Of a stretch of DNA of 42,829 bases, positions 34,588 through 42,829 are shown piece after piece (position 1 is the first letter of the stretch; each line of letters opens with the position of its first letter). The notes below the pieces were generated by a model, which was given only the letters and a program-made list of their open reading frames with translations, was not told where the DNA came from and did not search any database. A program made the position numbers and the translations under genes. Source of the stretch: Candidatus Scalindua sp. (GTDB taxonomy: Bacteria > Planctomycetota > Brocadiia > Brocadiales > Scalinduaceae); the NCBI GenBank assembly GCA_030748215.1, contig JASMMK010000006.1, positions 1 through 42,829 on the forward strand, written 5' to 3'.

Positions 34588-35397
34588 ATGCTGGAGAATA
34601 TTAGAAAAAGAGATAAGAGAGTAGTTAAAATACTATCACTGGTGACAATTTTGTCAGTAATATGCTGTATTACGTTAGTTGTTGTATCAGCACAAAAACC
34701 GAGCTCTCCAGAATTCTGTGCAAGATGTCATGCCGATGATGTAGAGAGGAATTTCAACGCAGGCCCGGATAGGAGTGATAGCCTCTCGTGGACCGTATCT
34801 TTCACTCATACTCAACATCAGGATGATAATCTGTCATGTAAAGATTGCCACTCAATTAGCCATGAAAGTGATGCAGGTATGGTTGAGTACAATGTCAATT
34901 GCAGTAAATGCCACCATGTATCTGATGAAGAGACGGGTTGTATCAAATGTCACAAGGAGCCTTTAGCATATTTGCTGGGAGAGACAGGACTAAAAGAGAT
35001 TGAGCCAATACCGGATATGATGTCCAGGGCCGTTAAATGTGAAGACTGTCATAAATACAGTAAAGAGAGTCTGAGATTCAAGGGCGTTGAGGAGTACTGT
35101 ATAGAGTGTCACAATGGAGATTATGGGGAATTGTACAATGCCTGGACAAAGTCGATCAGAGACAGACTGGAAGAGTTCAACCTTCGTGTGCAGCTGATAG
35201 TTGGCGATGATACAAAGAGAATCAATGTAGATTTGGACATGCAGGAGAGAGCGGTGAGACGGATGGATATGGACACATTTTTAGAGAAAGCTGGATTTGC
35301 AGTTGATCTTCTGCCACGATACGGGACACACAATTTTAATCTCTCCAGAGAAATCCTGGACAGCCTTGAAGCGGAGGTCGATAGTTTTAAGAAATAA
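34588..35397 (+). CDS. Membrane-anchored hexahaem cytochrome c
   Basis: 269 residues. An uncleaved-looking N-terminal anchor (residues 12-32, VVKILSLVTILSVICCITLVVV) is followed by six CxxCH motifs: CARCH, CKDCH, CSKCH, CIKCH, CEDCH and CIECH. The CSKCHH double histidine could supply a distal ligand. The final 80 residues are helical and haem-free. It is the last gene of the cytochrome b operon. Resembles small NapC/NrfH-like or c7-type tetrahaem cytochromes in motif spacing, without a close match that I recognise. Confidence 0.88.
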   Translation: MLENIRKRDKRVVKILSLVTILSVICCITLVVVSAQKPSSPEFCARCHADDVERNFNAGPDRSDSLSWTVSFTHTQHQDDNLSCKDCHSISHESDAGMVEYNVNCSKCHHVSDEETGCIKCHKEPLAYLLGETGLKEIEPIPDMMSRAVKCEDCHKYSKESLRFKGVEEYCIECHNGDYGELYNAWTKSIRDRLEEFNLRVQLIVGDDTKRINVDLDMQERAVRRMDMDTFLEKAGFAVDLLPRYGTHNFNLSREILDSLEAEVDSFKK

Positions 35398-35529
35398 ACC
35401 TGCAAATTGAATTTACCTTTCAGGTTGTTCTTTGTTGACAGAAATTTTATAACAAGTAAATTATTCAGGTTTAAGAGCTAATCTATATACTATTAGTGGA
35501 ACTGATTAAGCGAGAGGAGGATGTTTGTA

Positions 35530-35826
35530 ATGAAAACCATTTTGTTGCTAGTAGCGTTGATGTTTGTTATTGGATGTGCAATGACGGAGACCTCGTCTAA
35601 TTCCACTGGGCCAACAAAGAGTCAGATTAGTTACAAGTGGTCACAGATACCAAATTACCTTACCAAAAAAGAGGTAGAAAATATACTGGGTGCCCCTACT
35701 GATATTCATTATACTGAAGATGCGGAGATTTGGAAGTATGAGTATGATAATGCACGATCATTTGGCACTATCAGTTTCCGCAGAAGCGACAATCGTATAT
35801 GGTTTAAGTCAAAACCATCATTTTAG
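35530..35826 (+). CDS. Small SmpA/OmlA-like lipoprotein
   Basis: 98 residues. The signal peptide ends in lipobox VIGC (residues 13-16), giving an outer- or inner-membrane lipoprotein. LTKKEVENILGAPTDIHYTEDAEIWKYEY is the SmpA/OmlA (BamE-like) fold signature, here as a single domain. ATG 35530 is preferred to ATG 35521 because the ribosome site GAGAGGAGG ends right at 35520, leaving nine bases. The function may be outer-membrane assembly, but many homologues are uncharacterised. Confidence 0.75.
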   Translation: MKTILLLVALMFVIGCAMTETSSNSTGPTKSQISYKWSQIPNYLTKKEVENILGAPTDIHYTEDAEIWKYEYDNARSFGTISFRRSDNRIWFKSKPSF

Positions 35827-35890
35827 TAAATTACAAATAACTGCCTGTAAAATATGATGCAATACAGTAGGTCGGGGAGGGGAAATAGTA

Positions 35891-36924
35891 ATGTCTAAAG
35901 TTCTTATTGCTGAAGACGATGGTACCAGTCGGTTACGTCTTGTTCACATTTTGAGCAAAGCCGGTTAGATGTGGTTGCTGCAGTAGATGGCGCAGAGGCT
36001 TTCAGGTTGGCTCAGAAATAGCAATTCGACGCATTGGTTACCGACTGGATGATGCCTGATGTGGATGGCATTCAGCTCATAAAGTTGATGCGAACCAAGA
36101 TCAAACTAACTCCTCCAATCATGATGATCACGGCTCTTAGCTCAAAAGAGGCCCACGATCATGCTCTTGACTCTGGTGCTGATGATTTTATAGGCAAGCC
36201 TTTTGATTCTGTTGAAGTTGTCAGTCGATTGAATAGTTTGCTTGCTCGGTCATCCCAGACTGCGGTGTCGGCTCCGGCTGTAATCAGAAAACAAGTCCCA
36301 GGAAGAACGCCGATTAGTCACCCCAGAGGGGGAAAACAAGTCATGGTGGCAGTTGCCGCCAGCACAGGCGGCCCCCCTGTACTTAAGGATTTTTTAAAGA
36401 AAATCCGTAGCAGTAAAAGAGCGACTATTATGGTGGTCCAGCACGGACCCAAATGGATGTTTGAATCTTTTGCAAGCAGCCTTTCCAAAGTGACTAATAT
36501 TCCTGTTCACTTGGTCACAGAGGAGATGCCTCTCGAAGTGGGGAATATATACTTGGCCTCCGGTAACGGTCACATGGTTGTCGATCCATCCGGTAGAAAG
36601 GTTCAAGTGGAAGACGGCACTGATATCAATTACGTCAAACCGGCGGCGGACCCCCTGTTTGAATCAGTAGCCAACACTTTTGGTGAAAATGCGATTGGAG
36701 TAGTGTTTACCGGCATGGGGAGTGATGCAGCCTATGGATGCCGGGCAATAGCCGAGCAAGGAGGACACGTGCTTGTCCAGGAGCCCGAGACGTGTGCCGT
36801 TGCCTCTATGCCAGAAGCGGTAAGCAAAGTCGGTGTCACACCATTGATAGTTTCCGATACAGAAATGCACAAGGCTGTTGCCAAAATTGTACAGGAAATT
36901 GTAAAGGATGTTTCCAGCGTTTAG
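35891..36924 (+). pseudogene. cheB: CheB-type protein-glutamate methylesterase with a broken receiver domain
   Basis: From ATG 35891 the receiver domain begins MSKVLIAEDDGTSRLRLVHI, then meets TAG after LSKAG. One missing T at 35965-35966 would continue it as LDVVAAVDGAEAFRLAQK, where a second stop, TAG 36019-36021, falls before QFDALVTDWMMPDVDG. The remaining 297 codons are open and keep the phospho-acceptor Asp (TDWMMPD) and the methylesterase residues in AASTGGPP, VVQHGP and GMGSDAAYG. In intact form CheB removes methyl groups from chemoreceptors. No other chemotaxis gene is near, and the 60 bases from 36301 hold 35 G or C, richer than neighbours, suggesting a transferred gene in decay. 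A truncated protein might still be made from within. Confidence 0.85.
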
Positions 36925-37154
36925 AGAGTTAGAGTTACTCAAACCCGCCACATACCATATAGAACCAACATAACGATTGTCTATTCAATGCTAAGAACAA
37001 TTTCGAACAGACTCTATTTTGCCTTAATTTGTACTAATCAGAATTGATGCCATATTTTATGGCAATACAAATTTAGTTTGAGTATTATAACTTCCCATTG
37101 CAGTTTATTGTGTTAGTAGAGAACAGCAAATATCAAAAGGCATTAGAGGATATA

Positions 37155-37832
37155 ATGATTGAAGAGCTTGTACATTTCAACTCGGACTGTTTGAAGCTGG
37201 AGGGTGTTTTGGCGTATGATGAAAACGTTATAAATCCGCCGAGGGTACTATTGTGTCCGCCGCACCCACATCTGGGTGGTGATATGGAGAATAATGTTAT
37301 TATTGCGCTGAGTAGTGTGTTGGCAGAAAATGGCTTTGCAACGTTGCGGTTTAATTATCGTGGTGTTGGTAACAGCGAAAGTAATCTTGGGAATATCGCA
37401 GAGGTATATGAGTATTGGGAAACTATTTTAAACAATGATGACTGTTCAGATGCGATTGTTGATGCTGCTTCTGGATTGAGCTATTTGGAATCGACGATTG
37501 AGACGAAAAGGGTATTTATAGCAGGGTATTCATTTGGTGCAATAGTAGCGATGATGCTGAGTGTGAAGAATGCAGACATAAGGGCATTGGCATCAATCTC
37601 AACGCCTTTTGGTAGATTTGATACTTCATTTCTATCAGACTGTAAAAAACCGAAACTGTTTATCTGTGCAGATAATGATTTTGCAGCATCACTTGAAGCG
37701 GTTGAGAAGGGAATGTTAAATATCTCAGAACCAAAGAAACTTGACATAATGAATGATTGTGATCACTTCTATATAGACAGAGAGCAGGAAATTGCAAATA
37801 GTATATTAGAATTCTGTAAGCTTAACACTTAA
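37155..37832 (+). CDS. Alpha/beta hydrolase
   Basis: 225 residues. Nucleophile elbow GYSFGA, oxyanion region CPPHPHLGGDMENN, NYRGVGNSE and a late acid/His pair (FICADNDF and NDCDHFY) mark a serine hydrolase of the small cytosolic family that contains PHPHxGG. There is no signal peptide. ATG 37155 is chosen over TTG 37098 because GAGGA lies five bases upstream and the family N-terminus fits. Substrate unknown. It stands alone between two gene-poor stretches. Confidence 0.85.
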   Translation: MIEELVHFNSDCLKLEGVLAYDENVINPPRVLLCPPHPHLGGDMENNVIIALSSVLAENGFATLRFNYRGVGNSESNLGNIAEVYEYWETILNNDDCSDAIVDAASGLSYLESTIETKRVFIAGYSFGAIVAMMLSVKNADIRALASISTPFGRFDTSFLSDCKKPKLFICADNDFAASLEAVEKGMLNISEPKKLDIMNDCDHFYIDREQEIANSILEFCKLNT

Positions 37833-38260
37833 AATTTGAATATAGACAATATTATACACAACCTTACTTAGTGTGTAAGCAGATTACACAACCTAAAATG
37901 ATATTACTACAATAAGTACCTAAAAAGCACTGTTTGAACCATTCTTCCAATCTCTTCTAATTTAGCTTATAATAATAGCATGCCTTCAACTTAAATCTAC
38001 TGCCTTCTTCTAGACACTTAAGTATCACACATAAGGCTTTGTGACTCCTGAAAATATTTCTTACCAAGTATGTATTAAAGTAAAAGTAACAAATTCCTGG
38101 AATTGGTTTTTAAGGTACAAATTGTGTTTATGAGCCAGTTTATAATGTCTTGGACAAGAACAGGATTTCTTGTTTCAGCATAAGAAGCTGATTTTAAATA
38201 TCTTATGAATATTAATTTCTATTGTAGAATAATGGTATTAAAATTGCTGATCAAACGAAT
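37833..38260. other. Gene-poor stretch after the hydrolase
   Basis: 428 AT-rich bases without a convincing ORF, hairpin with T-tract or clear promoter on either strand. Confidence 0.5.
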
Positions 38261-38653
38261 ATGTCCAAAAACCTTAATGCCAATTTAGTTAGATATGAAT
38301 ACATTGCTTATTCCAGCCTGCTCGATATTGATGATGTTAAGGAGATACTGATTACACGGGATGATTTTGGCGATATGATTTCAAATAGTGATCATATTAA
38401 GTGGTCTCCGGTGACAAATATGAATATTGATATTATTGACTCTGTTGAAGATACTGGAAATGGTGGTGATACTCCTTCCAGGAAAACCAAGAATAGAATC
38501 TGCGGACTTTTTGACGCCGAACCATTGGATTGGAAATACGCTCGTATTTTGGTTAATAATAAAGCACATACAAAAAATAATTTTGCTATAGCTAAAATGC
38601 CACATAGTCCGATCGTACCAATTATTTTCGAGATAAATGAAAATAGTCTTTAA
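38261..38653 (+). CDS. Hypothetical protein
   Basis: 130 residues, not recognised. Cytosolic composition, acidic, with no signal peptide or membrane segment. The text has a codon pattern and residue mix like real proteins (IAYSSLLDIDDVKEILITRDDFGDMI; AEPLDWKYARILVNNKAHTKN), but no motif. It ends IPIIFEINENSL-like (VPIIFEINENSL). No ribosome site is visible before the ATG. It may be a small lineage-specific gene or the remnant of a longer one. Confidence 0.4.
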   Translation: MSKNLNANLVRYEYIAYSSLLDIDDVKEILITRDDFGDMISNSDHIKWSPVTNMNIDIIDSVEDTGNGGDTPSRKTKNRICGLFDAEPLDWKYARILVNNKAHTKNNFAIAKMPHSPIVPIIFEINENSL

Positions 38654-38934
38654 ATTGATTCGGCAAGTATTTTTCTAAATCTCTAGTGAATTCAAATTTA
38701 AGTTTTTACATGTTTTTTGAGTTTCAATCTGTAACACTATTATTGTGAACGACTTGTGTGTTTGTTGAACGGATTAAATAATAATCTGACTGAATATTTA
38801 CTTAGTTTTATTAAAAAAGATGCTGTATCTGATCTAATTTAGCAGTCTTGACAAACGTATTTTTTCTAGACATTCGTTAATGTGTTTTATAGAATGCCTC
38901 TAGTTTAAATGATACTCACCCACAGAAAAATCCT

Positions 38935-39057
38935 TATTTGTAATAAGGGCATAAATTTAATGGACATTCTAACGCCCATTAAAGTAGAGGCCGTAATATA
39001 GATAGCCTTGCTGTGTGAGATATTCTAAACTAATGTCTACGCAGTAAGGCTTTTTTT
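38935..39057 (+). promoter_or_regulatory. Probable diverged c-di-GMP-I-like riboswitch with terminator (first of tandem)
   Basis: The 3' half, AGCCTTGCTG at 39004-39013 through AAGGCTTTTTTT at 39046-39057, aligns closely with the clear riboswitch 190 bases downstream, including the shared loop words AGAT-TTCT and TAATGTCT, and forms a terminator stem AGCCTT/AAGGCT with seven T's. The 5' half has AAGGGCATAAA and ACGC...AAAG words resembling the GEMM core, but the central helix (TTTAATGG/CCATTAAA) is rearranged and GACGCAAAG is not intact. Likely a degenerate or specialised copy. Confidence 0.45.
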
Positions 39058-39124
39058 ATGACGATTGCCAGGATTATTGCATAGGCTGACAGTTCTTTTA
39101 TAAATGTAATAATTGTTTACGTCG

Positions 39125-39242
39125 AGATAAGGGCAAATCGTGAGTGATCACGAGACGCAAAGTGAAGGGTCTTGATATAGTTTAAAGACAGCCTTACTGC
39201 CAAAGATGTTCTGATTAATGTCTTAGGTTGTAAGGTTTTTTT
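39125..39242 (+). promoter_or_regulatory. Cyclic di-GMP-I (GEMM) riboswitch with expression-platform terminator
   Basis: The core matches the GEMM-I consensus: GGGCAAA (39131-39137), helix TCGTGA/TCACGA capped by the GNRA loop GTGA (39138-39153), then GACGCAAAG (39154-39162), then GGGTCTT...AAGAC-AGCC (39167-39193) as the second arm. The 3' end CCTTAC (39192-39197) can instead pair with GTAAGG (39230-39235), aided by AAGA/TCTT, to form a terminator followed by seven T's. The aptamer and terminator thus compete for the same bases. It lies about 215 bases before the 3D-domain gene, which is the probable target. Direction of control was not worked out. Confidence 0.75.
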
Positions 39243-39457
39243 ATTGATCTATCGTAAGCAATCTGCCTTTTGTATATTTGCTTATTATTGTTTATAAAGT
39301 TCTATAATCAAAAATAAAAGGGTGGAGAGAAAATATTGCCAGGGAAAGGGTGATATTGAGTGTTACTGTAAATTGCTGCATTTAGAGATTCAATATCAAG
39401 GCAAGGAGGCTTGTTATTGAGTGCTTTAAGCAAGTTTTTTCAAAAAGAGGTTGTCAA

Positions 39458-39883
39458 ATGAGGATTAGAAGAGAAGGAAGTCTGGCATTATTATGTACCA
39501 GGAAGTTTGTCACAGTGTTCGTTGTTGGTATGTTTATTTTTCTATCTAGTGTGGTCTTCATTAACAAAGTGAACGCTGAGGTATTCAAAGCAACTGCTTA
39601 CTGCTCATGTGAGAAATGTTGCGATAAGGATCCTTCTGATGAATTGTATGGGATTACGGCATCAGGTAAAAGGGCGCGTTGGGGAACTGTTGCAGTTGAC
39701 AGAAGAGTTATAAAGCTGGGCAGTCGATTAAGGATAAAGGGTTTTCCTGATACTATATTCAGGGCTGAAGATGTTGGTAGCGCTATAAAGGGTAATCGTA
39801 TTGATGTATGGTTTCCAAGTCACAGAGAAGCATTAAAGTTTGGCGTCCAGAAAATCGTTGTTCATCGTGTGCGAAACGGATGA
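39458..39883 (+). CDS. 3D-domain secreted protein (putative peptidoglycan-active enzyme)
   Basis: 141 residues. The N-terminal signal segment (residues 13-33, VTVFVVGMFIFLSSVVFINKV) ends near VNA-EV. The rest is a 3D domain (double-psi barrel of the MltA/YabE/YocH type): TAYCSCEKCCDK, GITASGKRARWGTVAVDRRVIKLGSRLRI, and RAEDVGSAIKGNRIDVWFPSHREALKFG, which holds the three conserved aspartates. Such domains cleave glycan strands or assist resuscitation-type lysis. The Cys-rich loop (four Cys in ten residues) is typical of the bacterial YuiC/YabE group. It is the likely target of the c-di-GMP riboswitch upstream. Confidence 0.85.
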   Translation: MRIRREGSLALLCTRKFVTVFVVGMFIFLSSVVFINKVNAEVFKATAYCSCEKCCDKDPSDELYGITASGKRARWGTVAVDRRVIKLGSRLRIKGFPDTIFRAEDVGSAIKGNRIDVWFPSHREALKFGVQKIVVHRVRNG

Positions 39884-39943
39884 TATAACGTGTTTTTGGT
39901 ATTAAGTTTTATATTGTTTGTCAAAATCTAATTGAACTGCTTT

Positions 39944-39981
39944 TTATGGATCCATGTCAGAAGGTTGACATGGATCCATAA
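39944..39981. repeat. Perfect 16-base hairpin after the 3D-domain gene
   Basis: TTATGGATCCATGTCA (39944-39959) and TGACATGGATCCATAA (39966-39981), loop GAAGGT. No T-tract follows on either strand, so it is not a standard terminator. It may still stop transcription or stabilise the 3' end of the 3D mRNA, or be a small dispersed element. The remaining gap up to cstA (39982-40120) shows nothing clear. Confidence 0.75.
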
Positions 39982-40120
39982 TGTAATGAGTCAAAACGGT
40001 TCTGCTGTCTGTCTGCAGGCCGCTCTCCTTAGCTTCACATTTCTAAATTACCATTTGTGATTGTTTTAATTGAAAAATCTCTCAATCATTGAATTCCAGA
40101 ATTACATAGATAATTAATAT

Positions 40121-41800
40121 ATGAATGCTGCCATTTTAGCCATTGCTTCTCTATCCTGTTTTTTTGCAAGTTACTTTTTTTATTCAAAATTCCTTGCAGA
40201 CAAAATATATAAACTGGATTCAAATATTGTAACACCGGCCCACGAATTTAAAGATGGTATAGATTATGTTCCAACAAACAAACACGTTCTTTTTGGCCAT
40301 CATTTCACCTCAGTAGCTGGTGCTGCTCCAATTGTCGGGCCTGCTATTGCAGTAATATGGGGATGGCTGCCCGCAGTGCTGTGGGTAGTCTTTGGTACTA
40401 TATTCATAGGTGCGGTACATGACTTTGGATGTCTTGTTCTCTCTGCAAAGAACAAAGGACACTCCATTGGTGATTTGACAGGTATAATCATTGGTAAAAG
40501 AGCACGTGCACTTTTTCTCACTATAATTTTCTTTCTTACATGGATAGTCATTGCTGTTTTTGCTTATATAATTGCTACCCTGTTTTCTCAATTCCCAACC
40601 ACAGTATTACCTGTTAATATTGAAATCATTGTTGCTGTGGCTATAGGCGTTGTTATTTACAGAGCAAAGTATGGGATACTCATTCCTTCAATAATTGCGT
40701 TGTTTGTTTTATACGGATTTATATATCTTGGTATGTATACACCCTTGCACTTACCTGTCTTCATTGGTGGGCAGATTGAGTCATGGATTATGTTGCTTCT
40801 TGTCTATGCATTCATAACATCTATCCTTCCGGTTTGGCTACTGCTACAACCAAGAGATTTTATCAACTCGCATCAGCTCTTTGTGGGATTGGGTATTATG
40901 TATTTAGGCCTTTTTATTGCGCACCCTCCAATGGTAGCACCAGCCATTAATCTTGAGGTTGAGGGGGGCTTGCCGTGGTTTCCATTCCTGTTTATTACGA
41001 TAGCATGTGGTGCAATATCAGGATTTCATGGTCTTGTAGGTTCTGGTACTACATCCAAACAACTTAATAACATTAAAGATGCCAGGATGATTGGTTTTGG
41101 ATCAATGCTGGGGGAAGGCTCATTGGGGTTGATGTCTATAATCGCATCAACAGCTGGATTCGCGACACTCGCCGCATGGAAGAGTCATTATGTCAGTTGG
41201 AGCTCAGCAGGCAGTTTGGATGCAAAAATGGGGGCTTTTGTAAATGGAGGCGCCTATTTCATGAAAGAGGGGCTTCATCTGCCTGAAGTGTTTGGTACTA
41301 CGCTGATTGCTGTTCTCGTTATAAGCTTTGCTGCCACCACTCTTGATACTTCAACCAGGATTCAACGGTATATAACGAGTGAGCTGGGAGAAATATACAA
41401 TATTAAAATATTGACAAATAGATTCGCAGCGGCAGCGATTGCCGCCTTCACTCCGCTTATCCTTATCTTTGGGGGAGAGGGGCTAAGCTGGAAACGTTTG
41501 TGGCCAATCTTCGGTGCAACAAATCAGTTGCTTGCGGGACTGTCTCTACTGGTGCTGACAGTTTATCTGTATAGAAAAGGTAGAAATATTCTATTTACTC
41601 TAATACCTCTGATATTCCTGATTATCATGACATCTACCGCAATGGTGATGAGCTTAAGGGAATTTATAATATCACGAAACTGGATATTAACTATTTTATC
41701 AGTACTTCTTCTTTCATTCTCTGCCTGGATTATCCTTGAGGCGATCAGTGTAGTAAGGAATTTGAAGAAGAATGCTAATAGTGTTGACGGTCTGGTCTGA
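40121..41800 (+). CDS. cstA: Carbon starvation protein A (CstA), peptide/pyruvate transporter family
   Basis: 559 residues with about 14 to 16 hydrophobic segments. Family signatures: YKLDSNIVTPAHEFKDGIDYVPTNKHVLFGHHFTSVAGAAPIVGPAIA near the N-terminus, FIGAVHDFGCLVLSAKNKGHSIGDL, GAISGFHGLVGSGTTSKQL and SFAATTLDTSTRIQRYITSELGE. This is the shorter CstA form common outside enterobacteria. Members import peptides or pyruvate when carbon is scarce. No BtsS/BtsR-type sensor is next to it. ATG 40121 begins directly with the first helix (MNAAILAIASLSCFFASYFFYS). Stands alone. Confidence 0.93.
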   Translation: MNAAILAIASLSCFFASYFFYSKFLADKIYKLDSNIVTPAHEFKDGIDYVPTNKHVLFGHHFTSVAGAAPIVGPAIAVIWGWLPAVLWVVFGTIFIGAVHDFGCLVLSAKNKGHSIGDLTGIIIGKRARALFLTIIFFLTWIVIAVFAYIIATLFSQFPTTVLPVNIEIIVAVAIGVVIYRAKYGILIPSIIALFVLYGFIYLGMYTPLHLPVFIGGQIESWIMLLLVYAFITSILPVWLLLQPRDFINSHQLFVGLGIMYLGLFIAHPPMVAPAINLEVEGGLPWFPFLFITIACGAISGFHGLVGSGTTSKQLNNIKDARMIGFGSMLGEGSLGLMSIIASTAGFATLAAWKSHYVSWSSAGSLDAKMGAFVNGGAYFMKEGLHLPEVFGTTLIAVLVISFAATTLDTSTRIQRYITSELGEIYNIKILTNRFAAAAIAAFTPLILIFGGEGLSWKRLWPIFGATNQLLAGLSLLVLTVYLYRKGRNILFTLIPLIFLIIMTSTAMVMSLREFIISRNWILTILSVLLLSFSAWIILEAISVVRNLKKNANSVDGLV

Positions 41801-42688
41801 ATACTATTCATCAAATAAATCAAATTATCAACTTCATATGTTTATCATCAACTAACAAGCGTGTAAAGTCATCTGCTTAACCAATTCTCCTCAAATATCT
41901 GCTCACCAAAGCGTGCCATGGCACATAAATGGCTGGCACACAAATGTGCATTGGCACATACCTCTCTTTTCAAATAATAATATTTCTCTACAAATAGCAT
42001 TAAGGCACTACTATTACATATGTGATAAGTATTTAGAATTAAAGTATTTATGATAATATTTATTTTATAAAATCAAGAATCAATTTGTACTCCTACTTGG
42101 TATCAGTTTTGATATAGTGATAAATGAGAAGAGTATGTAGATCATAAAAAATAAAAGAAGTCACGAATCTAATCTCTTAATGCTTTGTAATTAAAACACT
42201 TACAAAATTTAAATATAAAAAATAATTGACAACTAGGGAAAACTTTCCTATACAATTAATTTTATACACATGTTAATTAGTAGTAAACAGGTATATAAAA
42301 TACCTACTATATGGCAGTTATCATACATCCAAGGTATCACTTCATATTCTCATTACGAAGCTGAATTATGGTTTCGTTGATATATTAAGCATTAAAGTTA
42401 TTTGAGTACTATTTAAGTTCTTTATGGTGACTATTCAAAAAGTTGCGTTTTTTAAAGGTCTTAAAAAGGAAAAATGATTGATCTATGTCTTAATATTAGC
42501 TTCTACACTTTCACCACTTAGACTTTAAGCATATGCTATTTGTGTAAATTGGAGGCAAGCATATTAATGTTTCTAATGTACTACTAGTCTAGGCTTTTTT
42601 CTTGATGAGTTTTTAGCAGGTGTAGAAAGAAATTCAATTAATCATGGACTCCCAGCTATATTTTCAAAAGATTCAATTAACAACCTAC
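41801..42688. other. Long gene-poor region with repeats of TGGCACA
   Basis: 888 AT-rich bases without a convincing ORF. Around 41914-41956 the word TGGCACA occurs three times within 43 bases beside the palindrome GTGCCATGGCAC (41913-41924), suggesting a regulator-binding site. An orphan promoter at 42226-42254 lies further right. Confidence 0.45.
42226..42254 (+). promoter_or_regulatory. Orphan sigma-70-type promoter with palindromic spacer
   Basis: TTGACA (42226-42231), a 17-base spacer and TATACA (42249-42254). The spacer contains GGAAA-AC-TTTCC, a small inverted repeat that could be an operator. No gene follows before the IS end at 42689, so it may start a small RNA; a GGCTTTTTT stretch lies at 42593-42601. 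Confidence 0.45.
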
Positions 42689-42829
42689 TGACATGCCCCC
42701 GTTCTTTGTACCACCTTTAAAGTTAGAGTTCAGGATAATACAGACAGTTTCCACTACGTTACAACTGTCTGTACCGCTTCAATTGTCTCTGGAGCAGGTG
42801 GCAAGTATCCAAGAGCACTATGAGGCCGA
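42689..42829 (-). mobile_element. End of an IS3-like insertion sequence (continues past the window)
   Basis: The putative terminal repeat starts at 42689 with TGACATGCCCCC, a wording like IS3/IS2-family ends (TG...CCCC). The transposase C-terminus begins 65 bases inside it on the minus strand. The other end and any target duplication are outside the window. Confidence 0.55.
42754..42828 (-). CDS. IS3-family-type transposase, C-terminal 24 residues
   Basis: Reading the minus strand from the window edge gives RPHSALGYLPPAPETIEAVQ followed by TVVT and TAG (42756-42754). RPHSxLGYxPPAPEAI is the characteristic ending of integrase-core (DDE) transposases of the IS3 group. The catalytic core is outside the window, so completeness cannot be judged. 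Confidence 0.8.
   Translation of the reverse strand, partial: RPHSALGYLPPAPETIEAVQTVVT

Noticed and set aside
41919-41934. Sigma-54-like TGGCACATAAATGGCT
   Set aside because: Spacing is right but the -12 box is weak, it lies in a cluster of TGGCAC repeats and no gene follows.

Overview
The window looks like the chromosome of an AT-rich planctomycete, most likely an anammox bacterium (Brocadiales, Candidatus Scalindua- or Kuenenia-like). This is inferred from a dense cluster of four ammonium transporter genes with two PII genes, a cytochrome b/multihaem cytochrome c operon, a BshB1-like deacetylase and MEP isoprenoid genes. There is no rRNA marker, so the species is not settled. I saw no tRNA, rRNA or CRISPR array.

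Layout. Positions 1-5165 hold housekeeping genes: a DUF2851 C-terminus and a DUF374 acyltransferase (+), then a compact minus-strand operon ispG-dxr-rseP. Positions 5.5-14.8 kb (+) carry a polyferredoxin-like membrane protein, a stand-alone DICT protein, a BshB1-like deacetylase overlapping an AIR-synthase/HypE-like gene, hflK-hflC, a TonB-ExbB-ExbD system with an unusually acidic TonB, and mazG.

The 15-29 kb region is an ammonium module. Amt1 (+) has altered pore residues and a long structured leader. GlnK1-AmtB2 (+) is the canonical pair. On the minus strand lie amt4 (broken by an in-frame stop and a frameshift), glnK2, amt3 and an atypical kinase-like gene. Divergent from these is a second atypical kinase-like gene followed 10 bases later by a calcineurin-like phosphoesterase, then a chimeric gene made of a phosphoesterase N-terminus joined in frame to a U32-peptidase C-terminus. 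The kinase/phosphatase genes flanking the transporter/PII genes suggest reversible phosphorylation linked to nitrogen signalling; this is inference.

Positions 29-35.4 kb (+) hold a TPR protein, a class III aminotransferase, a PAP2 phosphatase and a cytochrome b6/subunit IV pair followed by a pentahaem lipoprotein and a membrane-anchored hexahaem cytochrome. The cytochrome b pair lacks both recognisable Qo-site elements and has no Rieske gene beside it; its b6 gene is also split by a frameshift.

Positions 35.5-42.8 kb are looser: a SmpA/OmlA-like lipoprotein, a decayed GC-richer cheB, an alpha/beta hydrolase, a hypothetical protein, a c-di-GMP-I (GEMM) riboswitch with a probable diverged tandem partner upstream of a 3D-domain wall enzyme, cstA, a long gene-poor stretch and the end of an IS3-like element entering from the right edge.
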